DNA of 64,000 nt, taken from positions 2,108,001 through 2,172,000 of the forward strand of contig NC_018214.1 in NCBI RefSeq assembly GCF_000219625.1, read 5' to 3'. Position numbers and translations under genes: made by a program. Below, one piece after another: positions 1 to 9,983 of this stretch (its first letter is position 1; each line of letters opens with the position of its first letter). This DNA is from Zymoseptoria tritici IPO323 (lineage: Eukaryota > Ascomycota > Dothideomycetes > Mycosphaerellales > Mycosphaerellaceae). The notes under the pieces were generated by a model, which searched no databases, had not been told where the DNA came from, and saw only the letters and a list, made by a program, of their open reading frames with translations.

Positions 1-702
1 TTCCCTCTTCACCGCCCTCGCCGCCCGCGCCTCCAACATTCGCATCCCCAAATACGACAAATCGAAATTCAACGGAGCGGGCGATCGAGTCCCTGAGGAG
101 GAATGGGAAGTCGTGAATCGAGAGGGAGAGAGGAAAGTGGAGGTTGTGGTGTTTGAGGGGTGGTGTGTGGGGTTTCGAGCGTTGGGGAGGGGGGAGGTGG
201 AGAGGAAGTGGAGGGCTGCGAGGGAGCAGGGGGAAGGGTATCGGGGTCGGTTGGGACGGTTGAGGTTGGAGGATGTGGTGTTTGTGGATGAGAGGTTGGG
301 GGAGTATGAGGCGATTACGGGGAGGTTTGGGGCGTTTGTTCATATGTGAGTTGATGGGTCGGGGAGAGGGGTGGTGTGGGAGCTAATTGTTTTCGTAGTG
401 ACGCGGAAGATCCGATGTATGTCTATCACTGGCGAGAAGAACAGGAGGCTGCTATGCGTGCTGAGAAGGGCACGGGGATGAGCAAAGAGCAGGTGGTGGA
501 ATTTGTGAATGGCTGTGAGTCTTCGTCCAACTGCCGAGATGTTTCGTGTTCTAGAGGCTGACACACGACATTGACAGATTATCCCTGCTATGAACTGTAC
601 ACGGAGCAGTTGAGGAAGGGCATCTTTGACGGTGAGAAGGGAAAGCAATTGAGGTTGATGGTGGGAAGGGACAGGAAGGTGAAGGAGGTCTTTGTGATAT
701 AG
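1..702 (+). CDS. D-glycerate 3-kinase / Tda10-like P-loop kinase (5' truncated)
   Basis: This is the 3' part of a small-molecule kinase related to yeast Tda10 and plant D-glycerate 3-kinase, a P-loop family resembling uridine kinase. The window starts inside the gene, so the Walker A region is missing. Three exons join in frame: 2-345, 399-514 and 578-702 (TAG). Both introns begin GTGAGT and end TAG or CAG. Visible family signatures are FEGWCVGFR, then HIDAEDPMYVYHWREEQE, then GTGMSKEQVVEFVNGYYPCYELY. This substrate-side block is typical of fungal Tda10 homologues. The physiological substrate in fungi is unclear, so the glycerate assignment comes from the family and is not seen in the sequence. 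Exon 1 is unusually G-rich. Confidence 0.82.
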
Positions 703-1092
703 ACGGAGATGGATGTAGAAGTCCATCAAATATTTGATTGAATTTGATGGCTTGGTATTGTTTCCACCGATCTCGGCGGCGTCAAAGGCGTCATTTCTTC
801 CTTCCTTGGGTGGGATATGCTGGCTGGGCCTCTGACTGACTCCACATGATTTTTGCCGAGAGACGACGGGAGACTCGAATTGACTGACCTTCAACTCCGC
901 CTCCCTCCGCATAACATCCACTTCCCTCTAATTACCTACTCTCAACTTCAACACCACATACACAGCAAGTCTTCCCACACTTGCTGCAACAACCCGCCCG
1001 TCCACCTCGCCGGACTCGCCCACCATTCTACCCAAGTAGAACAACATAGGTCATTGGAGTCAGTCCTCAAACTGCTCCTCACAACTCCCACA
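703..1092. other. Intergenic region and leader of the cystathionine beta-lyase gene
   Basis: This stretch holds the 3' end of the kinase transcript and the promoter and leader of the next gene. The downstream reading frame stays open without an ATG-initiated domain from about 853. That 80-codon stretch is Ser/His-rich and does not resemble the enzyme family, so I treat it as leader. Confidence 0.5.
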
Positions 1093-2472
1093 ATGGCAGG
1101 CAAAGGAACCCCCAATGGCATCGGCAAGAGCCTCCAGAACCTCAACCTGGACCTCGACGGTCACGAGATGCCACCTTCGCCCGCACCCTCCAGTCCCTCC
1201 AACGGCCGCCGTCGCTTCGCCCTCGCCACGGAACTGGTCTACACCGAGTCCGACGACCAGCACAATGCGAGCAGCTTTCCCATCTACCAGTCTGCCACTT
1301 TCAAAGGCGGTCCGGGGCAAGAGTATGATTACACTCGTAGTGGGAACCCTACGAGGACACACTTGGAGAGACACTTGGCGAAGATTATGAGCGCCAACCG
1401 TTGTCTGGCTGTGACGTCCGGTATGGGCGCGTTGGATGTCATCACTCGCGTGCTCAAGCCGGGTGATGAGGTTCTCACCGGAGACGATCTCTATGGAGGC
1501 TCCAACCGTCTCCTCACCTACCTCAAGAACAACGGCGGCATCGTCGTGCGTCACGTGGACACCACCTCTCTCGACGCAGTCTCCGAAGCGGTCAACAAGA
1601 ACACAGCCATGGTCCTTCTCGAATCTCCAACCAATCCCTTGATCAAAATCTGCGACATCGCCGCCATCTCGAACCTTGCTCACACCGCCAACCCGAACGC
1701 CATCGTCGCAGTCGACAACACCATGCTCTCTCCTTACTTGCAAAACCCCCTCGATCTCGGCGCCGACGTCGTCTATGAATCCGGAACGAAATACCTCTCC
1801 GGCCACCACGACATCATGGCCGGCGTCATCGCATGCAACAACACCGCTCTCGCCGACAAATTCTACTTCATGATCAATTCTACCGGCTGCGGCTTGTCGC
1901 CAGGTGACTGCAACCTGCTCATGCGTGGAATCAAGACCCTCTCCGTGCGCATGGACAAGCAGCAAGCTAATGCTCAGGCTATCGCCGAGTACCTCGAAAC
2001 TCACGGATTCAAAGTCCGGTTCCCGGGATTGAAGTCCCACCCGCAGTATGCGCTGCACTGGTCTCAGGCTCGTGGTGCGGGTGCGGTGTTGTCGTTTGAA
2101 ACCGGCTCCATCGCGCTGTCGGAACGGATTGTGGAGTCAACGAAGTTGTTTGGCATTTCTGTGTCTTTTGGCTGTGTCAACTCGCTGATCTCCATGCCTT
2201 GCCGTATGTCGCACGCTTCAATCGACCCGGCGACCAGGAAGGCGAGAGCACTGCCCGAGGACATCATTCGGTTGTGTATTGGTATCGAGGATCTGGACGA
2301 TTTGAGGGATGATCTCGCGCAGGCGCTTGTGAGGGCGGGAGCGGTGAGGTTGACAGAGGAAGGCTTCGTGGCGTTGAAGGAGGGTGAGACGGTGGAGGGC
2401 AATGGAGGTGATGCAGAGGATGAGGTCGTGGGTGAGGCGGGGACGTCGAAGATTGTTGTCGATCAGCCGTAG
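1093..2472 (+). CDS. metG: Cystathionine beta-lyase (PLP-dependent, Cys/Met metabolism family)
   Basis: A 459-residue PLP enzyme predicted to cleave cystathionine to homocysteine, pyruvate and ammonia in methionine synthesis. The frame is intronless. Fold-type I signatures appear in order: YDYTRSGNPTR, VTSGMGALDVI, the TGDDLYGG loop, VVAVDNTMLSPYLQNPL-type block (here AVDNTMLS) and the PLP-lysine segment ESGTKYLSGHHDIMAGV. The C-terminal segment SFGCVNSLISMPCRMSHASI matches fungal beta-lyases better than gamma-synthases or O-acetylhomoserine sulfhydrylases. I chose ATG 1093 (MAGKGTPNG). The frame extends 80 codons upstream, but that part lacks family resemblance. The acidic tail after about residue 430 is variable. 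I see no obvious targeting signal. Confidence 0.93.
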   Translation: MAGKGTPNGIGKSLQNLNLDLDGHEMPPSPAPSSPSNGRRRFALATELVYTESDDQHNASSFPIYQSATFKGGPGQEYDYTRSGNPTRTHLERHLAKIMSANRCLAVTSGMGALDVITRVLKPGDEVLTGDDLYGGSNRLLTYLKNNGGIVVRHVDTTSLDAVSEAVNKNTAMVLLESPTNPLIKICDIAAISNLAHTANPNAIVAVDNTMLSPYLQNPLDLGADVVYESGTKYLSGHHDIMAGVIACNNTALADKFYFMINSTGCGLSPGDCNLLMRGIKTLSVRMDKQQANAQAIAEYLETHGFKVRFPGLKSHPQYALHWSQARGAGAVLSFETGSIALSERIVESTKLFGISVSFGCVNSLISMPCRMSHASIDPATRKARALPEDIIRLCIGIEDLDDLRDDLAQALVRAGAVRLTEEGFVALKEGETVEGNGGDAEDEVVGEAGTSKIVVDQP

Positions 2473-3435
2473 AGGGTGATCGACTGATGCTGTCGAGCGG
2501 ACTTTGAATCTCTGGTGAATGTAGCATGGAAACATCTATATCCACAGTCCAATGATGTCTGCGTATCGCAAGTTGAACGACAAGAGTTTATTTGCATTGT
2601 GTGCCTCGCTCTCTCGTCATGAAATTTCCTTCCCAGGACTGCACCACTCATCCACCTCTGTTGGCACTCCATTCCTTCTGGAACAATCCGGCAATGCCAT
2701 CCAACGACTCCACTGGTTCGGCAGTCTTCTCGTGTAATCACAGCCAAGAGTCGGTAAGTGTCAACGAGTGGACCTGGATCGTTTGGTGGCGTCCACAGGG
2801 CCCAGATTGTTTCGGGAACTCGAAGATGGGGTGCCCCTGAGTTGCCTCCGCCTCGTGCCGGGGAAGATCCTAGTGTGGATTAGTTCTTCGCATGGGAGAG
2901 CAGTCGGAGGTGGTTGTATGGAGGTGGATGTAGATGAGGTTTGAGGTGGAGTTGAATGTGAATGGTATACAGGACTTGTGTGGAAATGTACTGCGAGTGT
3001 GAGTGGATGAATAGGAGGATTCTCGTTCAAGGTGCATGTGAGGTGCCGGCCGAAGACGAAGACCCTTGAACTCCCCCATTCTCTTCTGCGAGATCCCGAA
3101 ACACGAACTTCCTACACCAACACGAACATCACCTCCCTTTCATGGCGCAGTCGCCAATATCCTCAACCTCATCGCCCTCCGCCGCCCACCACCTCATCGC
3201 GGGCATCAAGACACCACCACCCCCATCTACCTCTCATCGCCGATATCCACGACCGATCCCGCTAGCATTGAGAACAGACATCCCGACCATTTTCCATTGA
3301 CGATCGCAACAAATCCCACCCCTGCAACCGTCGCCGCATCGGACTCCACTCTTATCCACCCAACCCCCTCGCATCCTCGCATTTGACGGATTGACGGATT
3401 GAACGACGACGGCAATCCTTTCCTTTACCGCCAGC
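2473..3435. other. Intergenic region, no gene seen
   Basis: About 960 bp between two same-strand genes. It holds the beta-lyase 3' end and a C/A-rich promoter and leader from about 3065 to 3435. No ORF here has recognisable features. Confidence 0.5.
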
Positions 3436-6400
3436 ATGGGTCCGCGCGACCGTCCCGGCAATCTAAACCTCAACGACACCTCCTTCCTCGCCGCCAGATC
3501 CAATGCCGCCGCATCCTCCTCCTCCACCGCGACCTCTCCCAATCCATCACAACACCCCTCTTCCTCCACGACATCTCCCACCCGTCGCACGGGTCCCACC
3601 TCCCCGAGCAGACCCTCCACCGCCGACGACTTCCGCCCGCCGCGGCCGCATTTCTACATGGACCTCCCCTCCCCCCGCACGGGCGAGGTGCCGCCGGCTC
3701 TCAGCCCGCTCGATGCTTTCGCCATGCAATCCCGCCTGCTGGCGAAGCGGTTCGAACAGGATGCTGAGGGAAGGCGGATATCCCGACTACCGCCCGTCAT
3801 GGTCGCAAAGGAGATGTCCTCCCGACCGGGCTTCTTTCGTGGACTGAGTGAGGGGAGTAAGATGAGTGACTTGGCGGAAGACGGGGAAGAGGGCGCCATG
3901 AGTCCTGATGGGATGGACGGTTCGGGACAGCAGAGGGGTGAATTACATGAGCAGGGACTGGAAGAGAAGGAGAGGCCGGTGAGCCATTACCCGTTACTGG
4001 CGAGGGCGAGTGGGATTCCTGAGCAAATGAGGCCGAAACTGCCGACGCCGTATTTTGATGCGGAGGAAGAGCAGGGTCAGCGGCCGAATGCGGATTACTT
4101 TGATATGCCTCGCGCGGCGAGTCCGGAGAATGTGGACAATGCGGGAGAGAAAGTGGTGAATGTGCAGGCGCCGTCGCCGAATTTGCCGAGTTTGACGCAT
4201 AGTGTGGAGACGATTTCTTCGCATCCGAGGACGAGGACGAATGATTCGCAGAGGTCGCAGAGGTCGATGAATTCAGATCGAGGAGGAGGAGGAGGACATG
4301 GTCTTGCGCCGCCGCAGTCTCCGCGTTTTCCACGGTCGCCGAGGAGTTTTCAGAGTATACGCTCTGTTCCGCCGGATTCGGGGGATGAGGATGTTCAATC
4401 TGGGTCGCAACCTGTCTCTTCGTCGAGGAAGTTCTCAGGTAGCAGCAATATGTCACGACCGCAAAGTCCGTTTTCACCCTGGATGCAGCCTGTTCACAGG
4501 AGCCCTTCCATGACGAGCGAGTACTCGATGACCGGATCGCAACATCAAATGGGACCTCTCGGACGGCCGAATGCGAATTTCAACTTCTCCCGCCCGCTGA
4601 GCAGTCATGGCAGTCGTCCTTCAGTAGACGCACGGCCTTCACTCGAGAATGGACGGCCGTCGATTGATCAGCGCGCGACGCCGAGACGGCAACCATCAGG
4701 AGCCAGCACGAGTACGCATCATTCGAGTACTACACATCATTCGAGCAAACCTGCTCTGTCGCGGAGTGGATCCGGAGACGATGTGGGTAGCAATAAAGGG
4801 TGGAATGGAGGAAAGACACCGGGTGCAGACCGCACCCCTGGACCGCAGAATGGGCCTTCGTATATCTACGCCAAATCTGCCCTTCCAAGACAGCAGAGAC
4901 CGATGGAAGGGGATAGCACAGCGTTCCGGGACTCTTGGATTCAAAAGCAATTCGAATGGGACAGTCGGCAACAACGGCAGCAGCAACAAAACGGCGCATC
5001 GTCACAGCAGGCAAACGCTCACAGCCACGATCGCACACAATCCGACGTCGACCTCCCCACCCACGGCATCGACTCCTCCTCCCGACCAACACGAACCCTC
5101 GCCCCCGCCCCATCAGCTCTCCGCTCCCACTCCGCCGACCCCCGCAACGCAACCCACCGCTCCACTCCCTCCGTAAAAACCGCCTCCACCGACCGCACCA
5201 TCAAACCCCTCCACCAAAAATCCCCTTCCGCGAACCTCACCCCCGAAGAACACCTCGACATCGGCATCTCCTGCCACGACGCAGGCCACACCACGAAATC
5301 CACCTACCACCTCCGTCTCGCCGCCCACGCGGGCCTCCCCACCGCTATGCTGCTCTACGCCCTCGCCTGCCGCCACGGCTGGGGCATGCGCGCCAACCAA
5401 GAAGAAGGCGTCAAGTGGTTACGAAAAGCAATCGACAGTTCTTCCCTCTCCGTCCTCTCCGCTCCTGATTCCACTACGACCCGCGACGGCACACCTCTCG
5501 ACCCGACGGAAAGGAAGAACCGCAAAGCACAGTACGCGCTCGCGATTTACGAGTTGGGGAATAGTTCCATGCACGGCTGGGGCTGCGCGAAGGATAAACA
5601 ATTAGCCTTACGATGCTATGAAATCGCGGGGGAGTGGGGTGATGCGGATGCTCTTGCGGAGGCCGGGAGGTGTTGGACGGAAGGAGTGGGGTGTCGGAAG
5701 GATGTGAGGAAAGGGGCGGGATTTTTGAGACGGGCGGAGAGGGGTGGGTGGAGGGGTGTGGGGGTCAGTTGGATTTATAAGGAGAAGTATATGGATGGTG
5801 AGGAGGTGGGGGAGGGGGGAAAGGCGGGGGTGGGTGAGGGGAAGAGGCCGAAGACGAGTGAGGGGAAGAAAGGGGAGGTGGGGGAGAGGAGGAGGGGGGA
5901 TAAATCGCACGCGGCGAAGACGAGTACGACTTCCACCACCGACTCCCCGATGCTGGACCCCTCCGATCGCCCCGACCGAACGGAAAAGGAAAAGGAAAAG
6001 AACGAACTGACGAAAACCCGCGCTCGTTCCCGTTCCCTCTGGGGCCGGGCCAAAAAAGACAAATCCTCCGACGTCGGTCACGAAAGTCCCATGCTCAGCG
6101 GTGGTGGGGGAGGTCGAGAATTCGCCAAAGTCGCGGGCTCGAAAGTCGTCGGTGGCCACCACCCTCCTTCTGCTGGAGGAGGTCATGCTGCTGCTGCGGG
6201 AGGAGGAGGAGGAGGTGGTGGAGGAGGATCAGGAATGGGGAGAGATGGAAGGGAAGCGTGGTTGGCGAATAATAATTTGAGGGAACAGATTAGGGCGAGG
6301 GAGGTGATGAGGGAGAGGGAGGGGAGGGAAGCTAGGGGTGCGGTGAGTGCTGCTGCTGCGAGTGCGGCGGGTTCACCTTTGCTTGGAACTGGTGCTGGAT

Positions 6401-6543
6401 CTGGAGGGGTAGGGAGTGCTGGTGGTGGAGGAGGAGGTGGAGCAGGTGGTGGTGGTGGTGGTGGTGCTGGAGGAGGAGGAGGAAGAGGGAACAGGAGTCC
6501 CAATCCCGGTGCGAAAGCCGCTGCTGCGGCGGCGTGGAGTTGA
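3436..6543 (+). CDS. Sel1-repeat protein, Nif1/Dsf2-like
   Basis: A 1035-residue intronless ORF. Residues 1 to about 590 are disordered and rich in Ser, Pro, Gln and Gly, with many SP/TP sites. A Sel1/TPR-like repeat block follows at about 600-780: LTPEEHLDIGISCHDAG, THL-type helices, AMLLYALACRHGWGMRAN, GVKWLRKAI and GNSSMHGWGCAKDKQLA. The tail is basic and then extremely Gly- and Ala-rich, with poly-Gly runs. This arrangement matches fungal proteins annotated as cell-cycle inhibitor Nif1 (a fission yeast Wee1-pathway factor) or Dsf2. The role is therefore inferred as a Sel1 scaffold in polarity or cell-cycle control. The Gly tail is coded by GGN runs that may vary in length between strains. 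Start ATG 3436 (MGPRDRPGN) follows a pyrimidine-rich leader. Confidence 0.8.
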   Translation: MGPRDRPGNLNLNDTSFLAARSNAAASSSSTATSPNPSQHPSSSTTSPTRRTGPTSPSRPSTADDFRPPRPHFYMDLPSPRTGEVPPALSPLDAFAMQSRLLAKRFEQDAEGRRISRLPPVMVAKEMSSRPGFFRGLSEGSKMSDLAEDGEEGAMSPDGMDGSGQQRGELHEQGLEEKERPVSHYPLLARASGIPEQMRPKLPTPYFDAEEEQGQRPNADYFDMPRAASPENVDNAGEKVVNVQAPSPNLPSLTHSVETISSHPRTRTNDSQRSQRSMNSDRGGGGGHGLAPPQSPRFPRSPRSFQSIRSVPPDSGDEDVQSGSQPVSSSRKFSGSSNMSRPQSPFSPWMQPVHRSPSMTSEYSMTGSQHQMGPLGRPNANFNFSRPLSSHGSRPSVDARPSLENGRPSIDQRATPRRQPSGASTSTHHSSTTHHSSKPALSRSGSGDDVGSNKGWNGGKTPGADRTPGPQNGPSYIYAKSALPRQQRPMEGDSTAFRDSWIQKQFEWDSRQQRQQQQNGASSQQANAHSHDRTQSDVDLPTHGIDSSSRPTRTLAPAPSALRSHSADPRNATHRSTPSVKTASTDRTIKPLHQKSPSANLTPEEHLDIGISCHDAGHTTKSTYHLRLAAHAGLPTAMLLYALACRHGWGMRANQEEGVKWLRKAIDSSSLSVLSAPDSTTTRDGTPLDPTERKNRKAQYALAIYELGNSSMHGWGCAKDKQLALRCYEIAGEWGDADALAEAGRCWTEGVGCRKDVRKGAGFLRRAERGGWRGVGVSWIYKEKYMDGEEVGEGGKAGVGEGKRPKTSEGKKGEVGERRRGDKSHAAKTSTTSTTDSPMLDPSDRPDRTEKEKEKNELTKTRARSRSLWGRAKKDKSSDVGHESPMLSGGGGGREFAKVAGSKVVGGHHPPSAGGGHAAAAGGGGGGGGGGSGMGRDGREAWLANNNLREQIRAREVMREREGREARGAVSAAAASAAGSPLLGTGAGSGGVGSAGGGGGGGAGGGGGGGAGGGGGRGNRSPNPGAKAAAAAAWS

Positions 6544-7405
6544 AGTACCGTAGTAGTAGAAAGGAGCAAGGTATCGTATCGTTAGTCGTGCGAATCCCGA
6601 ACCCACTGGCAGTTTCGCGGCATTTTACCTCATTGTTCCCGTTGGCCAGGAGGGGGGGGGACGGCAGTCGTGTTTGGGTTTTCCCCACTTTCGATTATAT
6701 TGCCGCGAACTCACTCGCCGTCCTTTGGGCTTTTTACACACGTTCCCTGGATGTCGCCACATGTCTGCGTTTCTCTACAATTTCGGTGAGTGTGCTCGTC
6801 GTGACTGACTGACCCATACATGTGATATGTCTCGTATCCTTACCTACAGACGCCCAATTTTCGAAAGAAAGCTTTTCACTAACCTACACAATCCTCCTAC
6901 ACGAATCCTCCTACCTATACAATCCTCCTATCGTGCAAGTGCGATGGAACGACCTTACTCTCGAAGCAGAAGAAGCGCGAGCGTCAAAAAATCCCGATCA
7001 AAGTCGAGCACAATACGCAAAAAAAGGAATGAGCCTATTTAGACGGGAACTAGCACACTTGAGTATACATTGCAGGGGTGGGTTCAGCGAGACGAGCGAG
7101 CCTGGACGGCCAGCGTGCATAAGGATTACTTTATTCATTGCCCCAAGCTTCTCATTTTAATGAGAATCCATGGCTATTGCAGTCGGAGATCTCGCCTGAC
7201 GTTATGCCATCGAGGTAGTCACATTGACTTTCTCTTCCTTGGCCTGAACATGTCTTGGGGGTAAACTGCTGTCTGTCGTATTCTGCTGTCGATATCATAT
7301 CACATCCAAACTCTCCATGCCCCCTTCTCCCCCCATTCCCCTCTCCCTCCCCTCATTCCTCAACTGCCCGACCTCTCGTAAACCCTCCACAAGGGACAGG
7401 GACAT
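6544..7405. other. Convergent intergenic region, no gene seen
   Basis: About 860 bp between convergent genes, probably the two 3' UTRs plus spacer. Short ORFs here show no domain, signal peptide or splice-supported continuity. Confidence 0.5.
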
Positions 7406-8746
7406 CTACTTCTTCCCCGAATGCAACTTATCCTTGACCTTATCCATCAAACTCTCCTTCTGCTCTCCCTCCTTCCCCTCTCCAGCGGAGCCATGTCCAT
7501 GCGGCCCACTCGTCGCGCCACCCGTATTCTTCGCCGTGTTGTCCTTGACTTCAGCTAAAACCACCACATCACAGTCAGCATTCCCCTTCCCTCCTCTCCA
7601 TCCACCATGACGTATGGGAAACAACTCACCACTCGCCCCCTTATCCTGCACCCCCGCACCCTGCGCTTTCGGATCATCCGGCACAACCTTACTCTCGCCC
7701 CAATGCTTGTCGCCCAACCTCTCTCCTCCCGCGGTGGGGATCGAGTCTACATTCTCGACATTCCCCGTGCGGCCGCCGACGGCGTGGTGCTTTTCCGAGT
7801 GCTCGGCCTCGTGGGGGGCGGGGTTGGAGGATGATGGGGGTGGGTGACCGGAGGAGGCGGCGATGGGGGGTTTGTGCTCTTTTTGGCCTGTGGTGTTAGT
7901 GGTGGTTTCTTCTTGGGAAGAGGGGATTTGGGTGGTGGAAGTGGTGGTGGCTGTGTTGGTTGTGCTGGAGGTGTGATCGGGGAGGGAGTCTGCGGTGGGT
8001 GCTATGGGGTCGGTGTGAGAGGCTGCTGAGGCTGGTGGGGCGGAGATGTCCGGTGTTGAGGCAGAGTTGTCCAGTGTTGAGGCTGCTGAGGCTGGTGGGC
8101 CGGAGATGTCCAGTGTCGAGGCGGAGTTGTCCAGTGTTGAGGCGGAGTTGTCCAGTGTCGAGGCGGAGTTGTCCAGTGTCGAGGCGGAGTTGTCCACTGT
8201 CGAGGCGGAGTTGTCCAGTGTCGAGGCGGAGTCGTCCAGTGTCGAGGCGGAGTTGGTGGTTGCTGGAGATTGACCCACGGAACGGTCTGGAAGGGTGGTA
8301 GTGTTACTCGCAGCGGGAGAAACCGCAGTATCCTTCTCGCCGTCCCGATAGTTGAGGTATGTGCCCGTCCCAACAGCCGTAGCAATAGCAGTGGCAGCTC
8401 CGGTAGCAGTCACGGCAGTCGCAGTGGTGGCATCCTCCGCTGGACCTTTGTCTTCCGCGCGGACTGGCTCGTTGGAGGGGAGCGATGTCTGCTCGTTGTC
8501 CGTACTGCTGGTGGCAGCAGCACCTCCCAGTCCCAGCATGTTCTTCAAGCTCGCCACGATGCCTGTTTCGCCGTCTGTTCTCGTCGTCGTGGTAGAACCA
8601 TTTTGCACGGGACTCTCGATGTACGCCGTCGAACTCAGTCCTCCTCCGTATTCGGGGATTCCAGCGGTGGGGTTGTCATGACCCGGATTGGAAGCGGGAG
8701 GATGGACGGCGGGAATGTCGGAGGAAGTGGAAGTGGGAGAAGTCAT
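7406..8746 (-). CDS. Hypothetical Ser/Thr/Ala-rich protein with heptapeptide repeats
   Basis: Two exons, 8746-7630 and 7554-7406, joined across a 75-nt GTGAGT...TTTTAG intron. The product is 421 residues. I do not recognise a characterised family. It begins MTSPTSTSSD and is low in complexity. A middle Ala/Thr/Gly-rich stretch is mildly hydrophobic (ATAVTATGAATAIATAV). An array of heptads of the type SASTLDN follows. The C-terminal part (GDKHWGESKVVP, then SLMDKVKDKLHSGKK) looks conserved and charged and resembles uncharacterised ascomycete proteins. Keeping the intron unspliced would insert a stretch of His/Gly/Trp-rich residues, so splicing is preferred. The ATG is the first one possible in its exon because an in-frame TGA lies just upstream. 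Confidence 0.65.
   Translation of the reverse strand: MTSPTSTSSDIPAVHPPASNPGHDNPTAGIPEYGGGLSSTAYIESPVQNGSTTTTRTDGETGIVASLKNMLGLGGAAATSSTDNEQTSLPSNEPVRAEDKGPAEDATTATAVTATGAATAIATAVGTGTYLNYRDGEKDTAVSPAASNTTTLPDRSVGQSPATTNSASTLDDSASTLDNSASTVDNSASTLDNSASTLDNSASTLDNSASTLDISGPPASAASTLDNSASTPDISAPPASAASHTDPIAPTADSLPDHTSSTTNTATTTSTTQIPSSQEETTTNTTGQKEHKPPIAASSGHPPPSSSNPAPHEAEHSEKHHAVGGRTGNVENVDSIPTAGGERLGDKHWGESKVVPDDPKAQGAGVQDKGASGELFPIRHGGWRGGKGNADCDVVVLAEVKDNTAKNTGGATSGPHGHGSAGEGKEGEQKESLMDKVKDKLHSGKK
8040..8262. repeat. 21-bp coding minisatellite
   Basis: Tandem 21-bp units of the type GTTGTCCAGTGTCGAGGCGGA occur roughly nine to ten times, with interruptions. On the minus strand they encode the SASTLDN heptads of the hypothetical protein. 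The most regular run is about 8118-8262. The units keep the reading frame. Confidence 0.85.
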
Positions 8747-9983
8747 CTTTGCGTACCTTGATGGTCAGGCGCAGAAGAGGTGTAGTCTTCGCTCGGAGCG
8801 GTGGAGGTCTATGGGTATATGTTCAGTTGTTTGGAGGCGTTTTTGTGGTGGATGCGTGGTGCGGCGGCCTACGTCTGCGTTGCGTCAGCGTGCCTTGATT
8901 TCTCATTCATTTCACATGGTGCTCGCATGGGAAACGGGTGCTAGTGGGTGGTGGCACGGTCGGTGTGGATAGCGGGTCGAAAAGCAGGATGAGAGCGGCA
9001 GAGTAGTGGACAAGGGAATGGACGGCAAAGGGGGGAGGGAAGCGCGCGTGCCGAGTGGATGGCCTCGCTGAGTGGACAGCACAGAGGGAGGGATCTGGAC
9101 ATACTTCTGGTCTCGTCGTCAGCCATGATGGAGGTGGAGCTGGTTGGATGTGTTGTTCGATGGATCGGTCACAAGGGCGGAATGAAGTCAGCGTTCGGCG
9201 GTTGGAGGAACGAGAAAGTCGGTCAAGTGTCAGAAGAGGCGTTCAGCAAGTTTATGTCTTCACCCCAGAGAGTGTAAGCTTGCCCACGGTCGTGCAGTGA
9301 CGAAAAGAGCCAGCCGATCTCCCAGGCTATCACGGGACGTGTCGGATGATATGGAAGAGGGACGTGGGGTGAAAGAGGGGCCGATGAGGCTCTCGTTCGG
9401 GGTGCTCGTGCCTGTGACGTAGCAGAGGATACGTACCGATAAGGTCGACGATGAACGGTAGGGCGGTAAGACACATGGCACTGCAAAAGCAGGACGTCTT
9501 CGTCTTCTTCTTCTAGACCATCATTCATTCCGTCAAGGAGCAAGGAAGCTGAGATGTCGCTCGCCATACAACAGGCGATAGGTGGACCTTGTCCTCTCCG
9601 CCGAGAGAGCCAAGCAACGAGTGGAGAGAGCTTCTTTCACAACGTCACAGCTAGCGGAGCGGACTCCGAAGGCAGCGAGTGTGTATCGACCACGTGTATA
9701 CAGAATTACCTTGGAGATAAATCACGGATACCATCACGGATACCACGACTACAGCAAAGGCCCAGCAAGCCCGACTCGACGAGACTTGATGCTCGCACCC
9801 GCTGAATTCCCGACTCGACGCCTCGTCTGCAGTTGTCCATTGTACATGAAAACCGTTCAGGTTGCTCATAGCTGAACACGAAGATTCCTTCCTACCCCCT
9901 CAACAACATTACCCTCGACTGTACATACAGAGAGAGCCCTTACAATCACCACAGTCTCACCCGCACAAGTCTCCTCCATCACT
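8747..9983. other. Intergenic region, no gene seen
   Basis: This is the upstream region of the minus-strand repeat protein and the 3' flank of the next minus-strand gene. It contains a short direct repeat (TCACGGATACCA-type, about 9722-9745). No ORF here has credible protein features. An upstream exon for the repeat protein could not be joined in frame. Confidence 0.45.

Noticed and set aside
853..1092. 80-codon N-terminal extension of cystathionine beta-lyase
   Set aside because: There is no ATG at a sensible place, the composition is unlike the enzyme family, and ATG 1093 gives a normal-length protein.
1060..2058. 332-codon minus-strand ORF
   Set aside because: Antisense to cystathionine beta-lyase, with no family signature.
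8040..8262. Regular repeats as a CRISPR-like array
   Set aside because: The units are contiguous without unique spacers, lie in a coding frame and the genome is eukaryotic.
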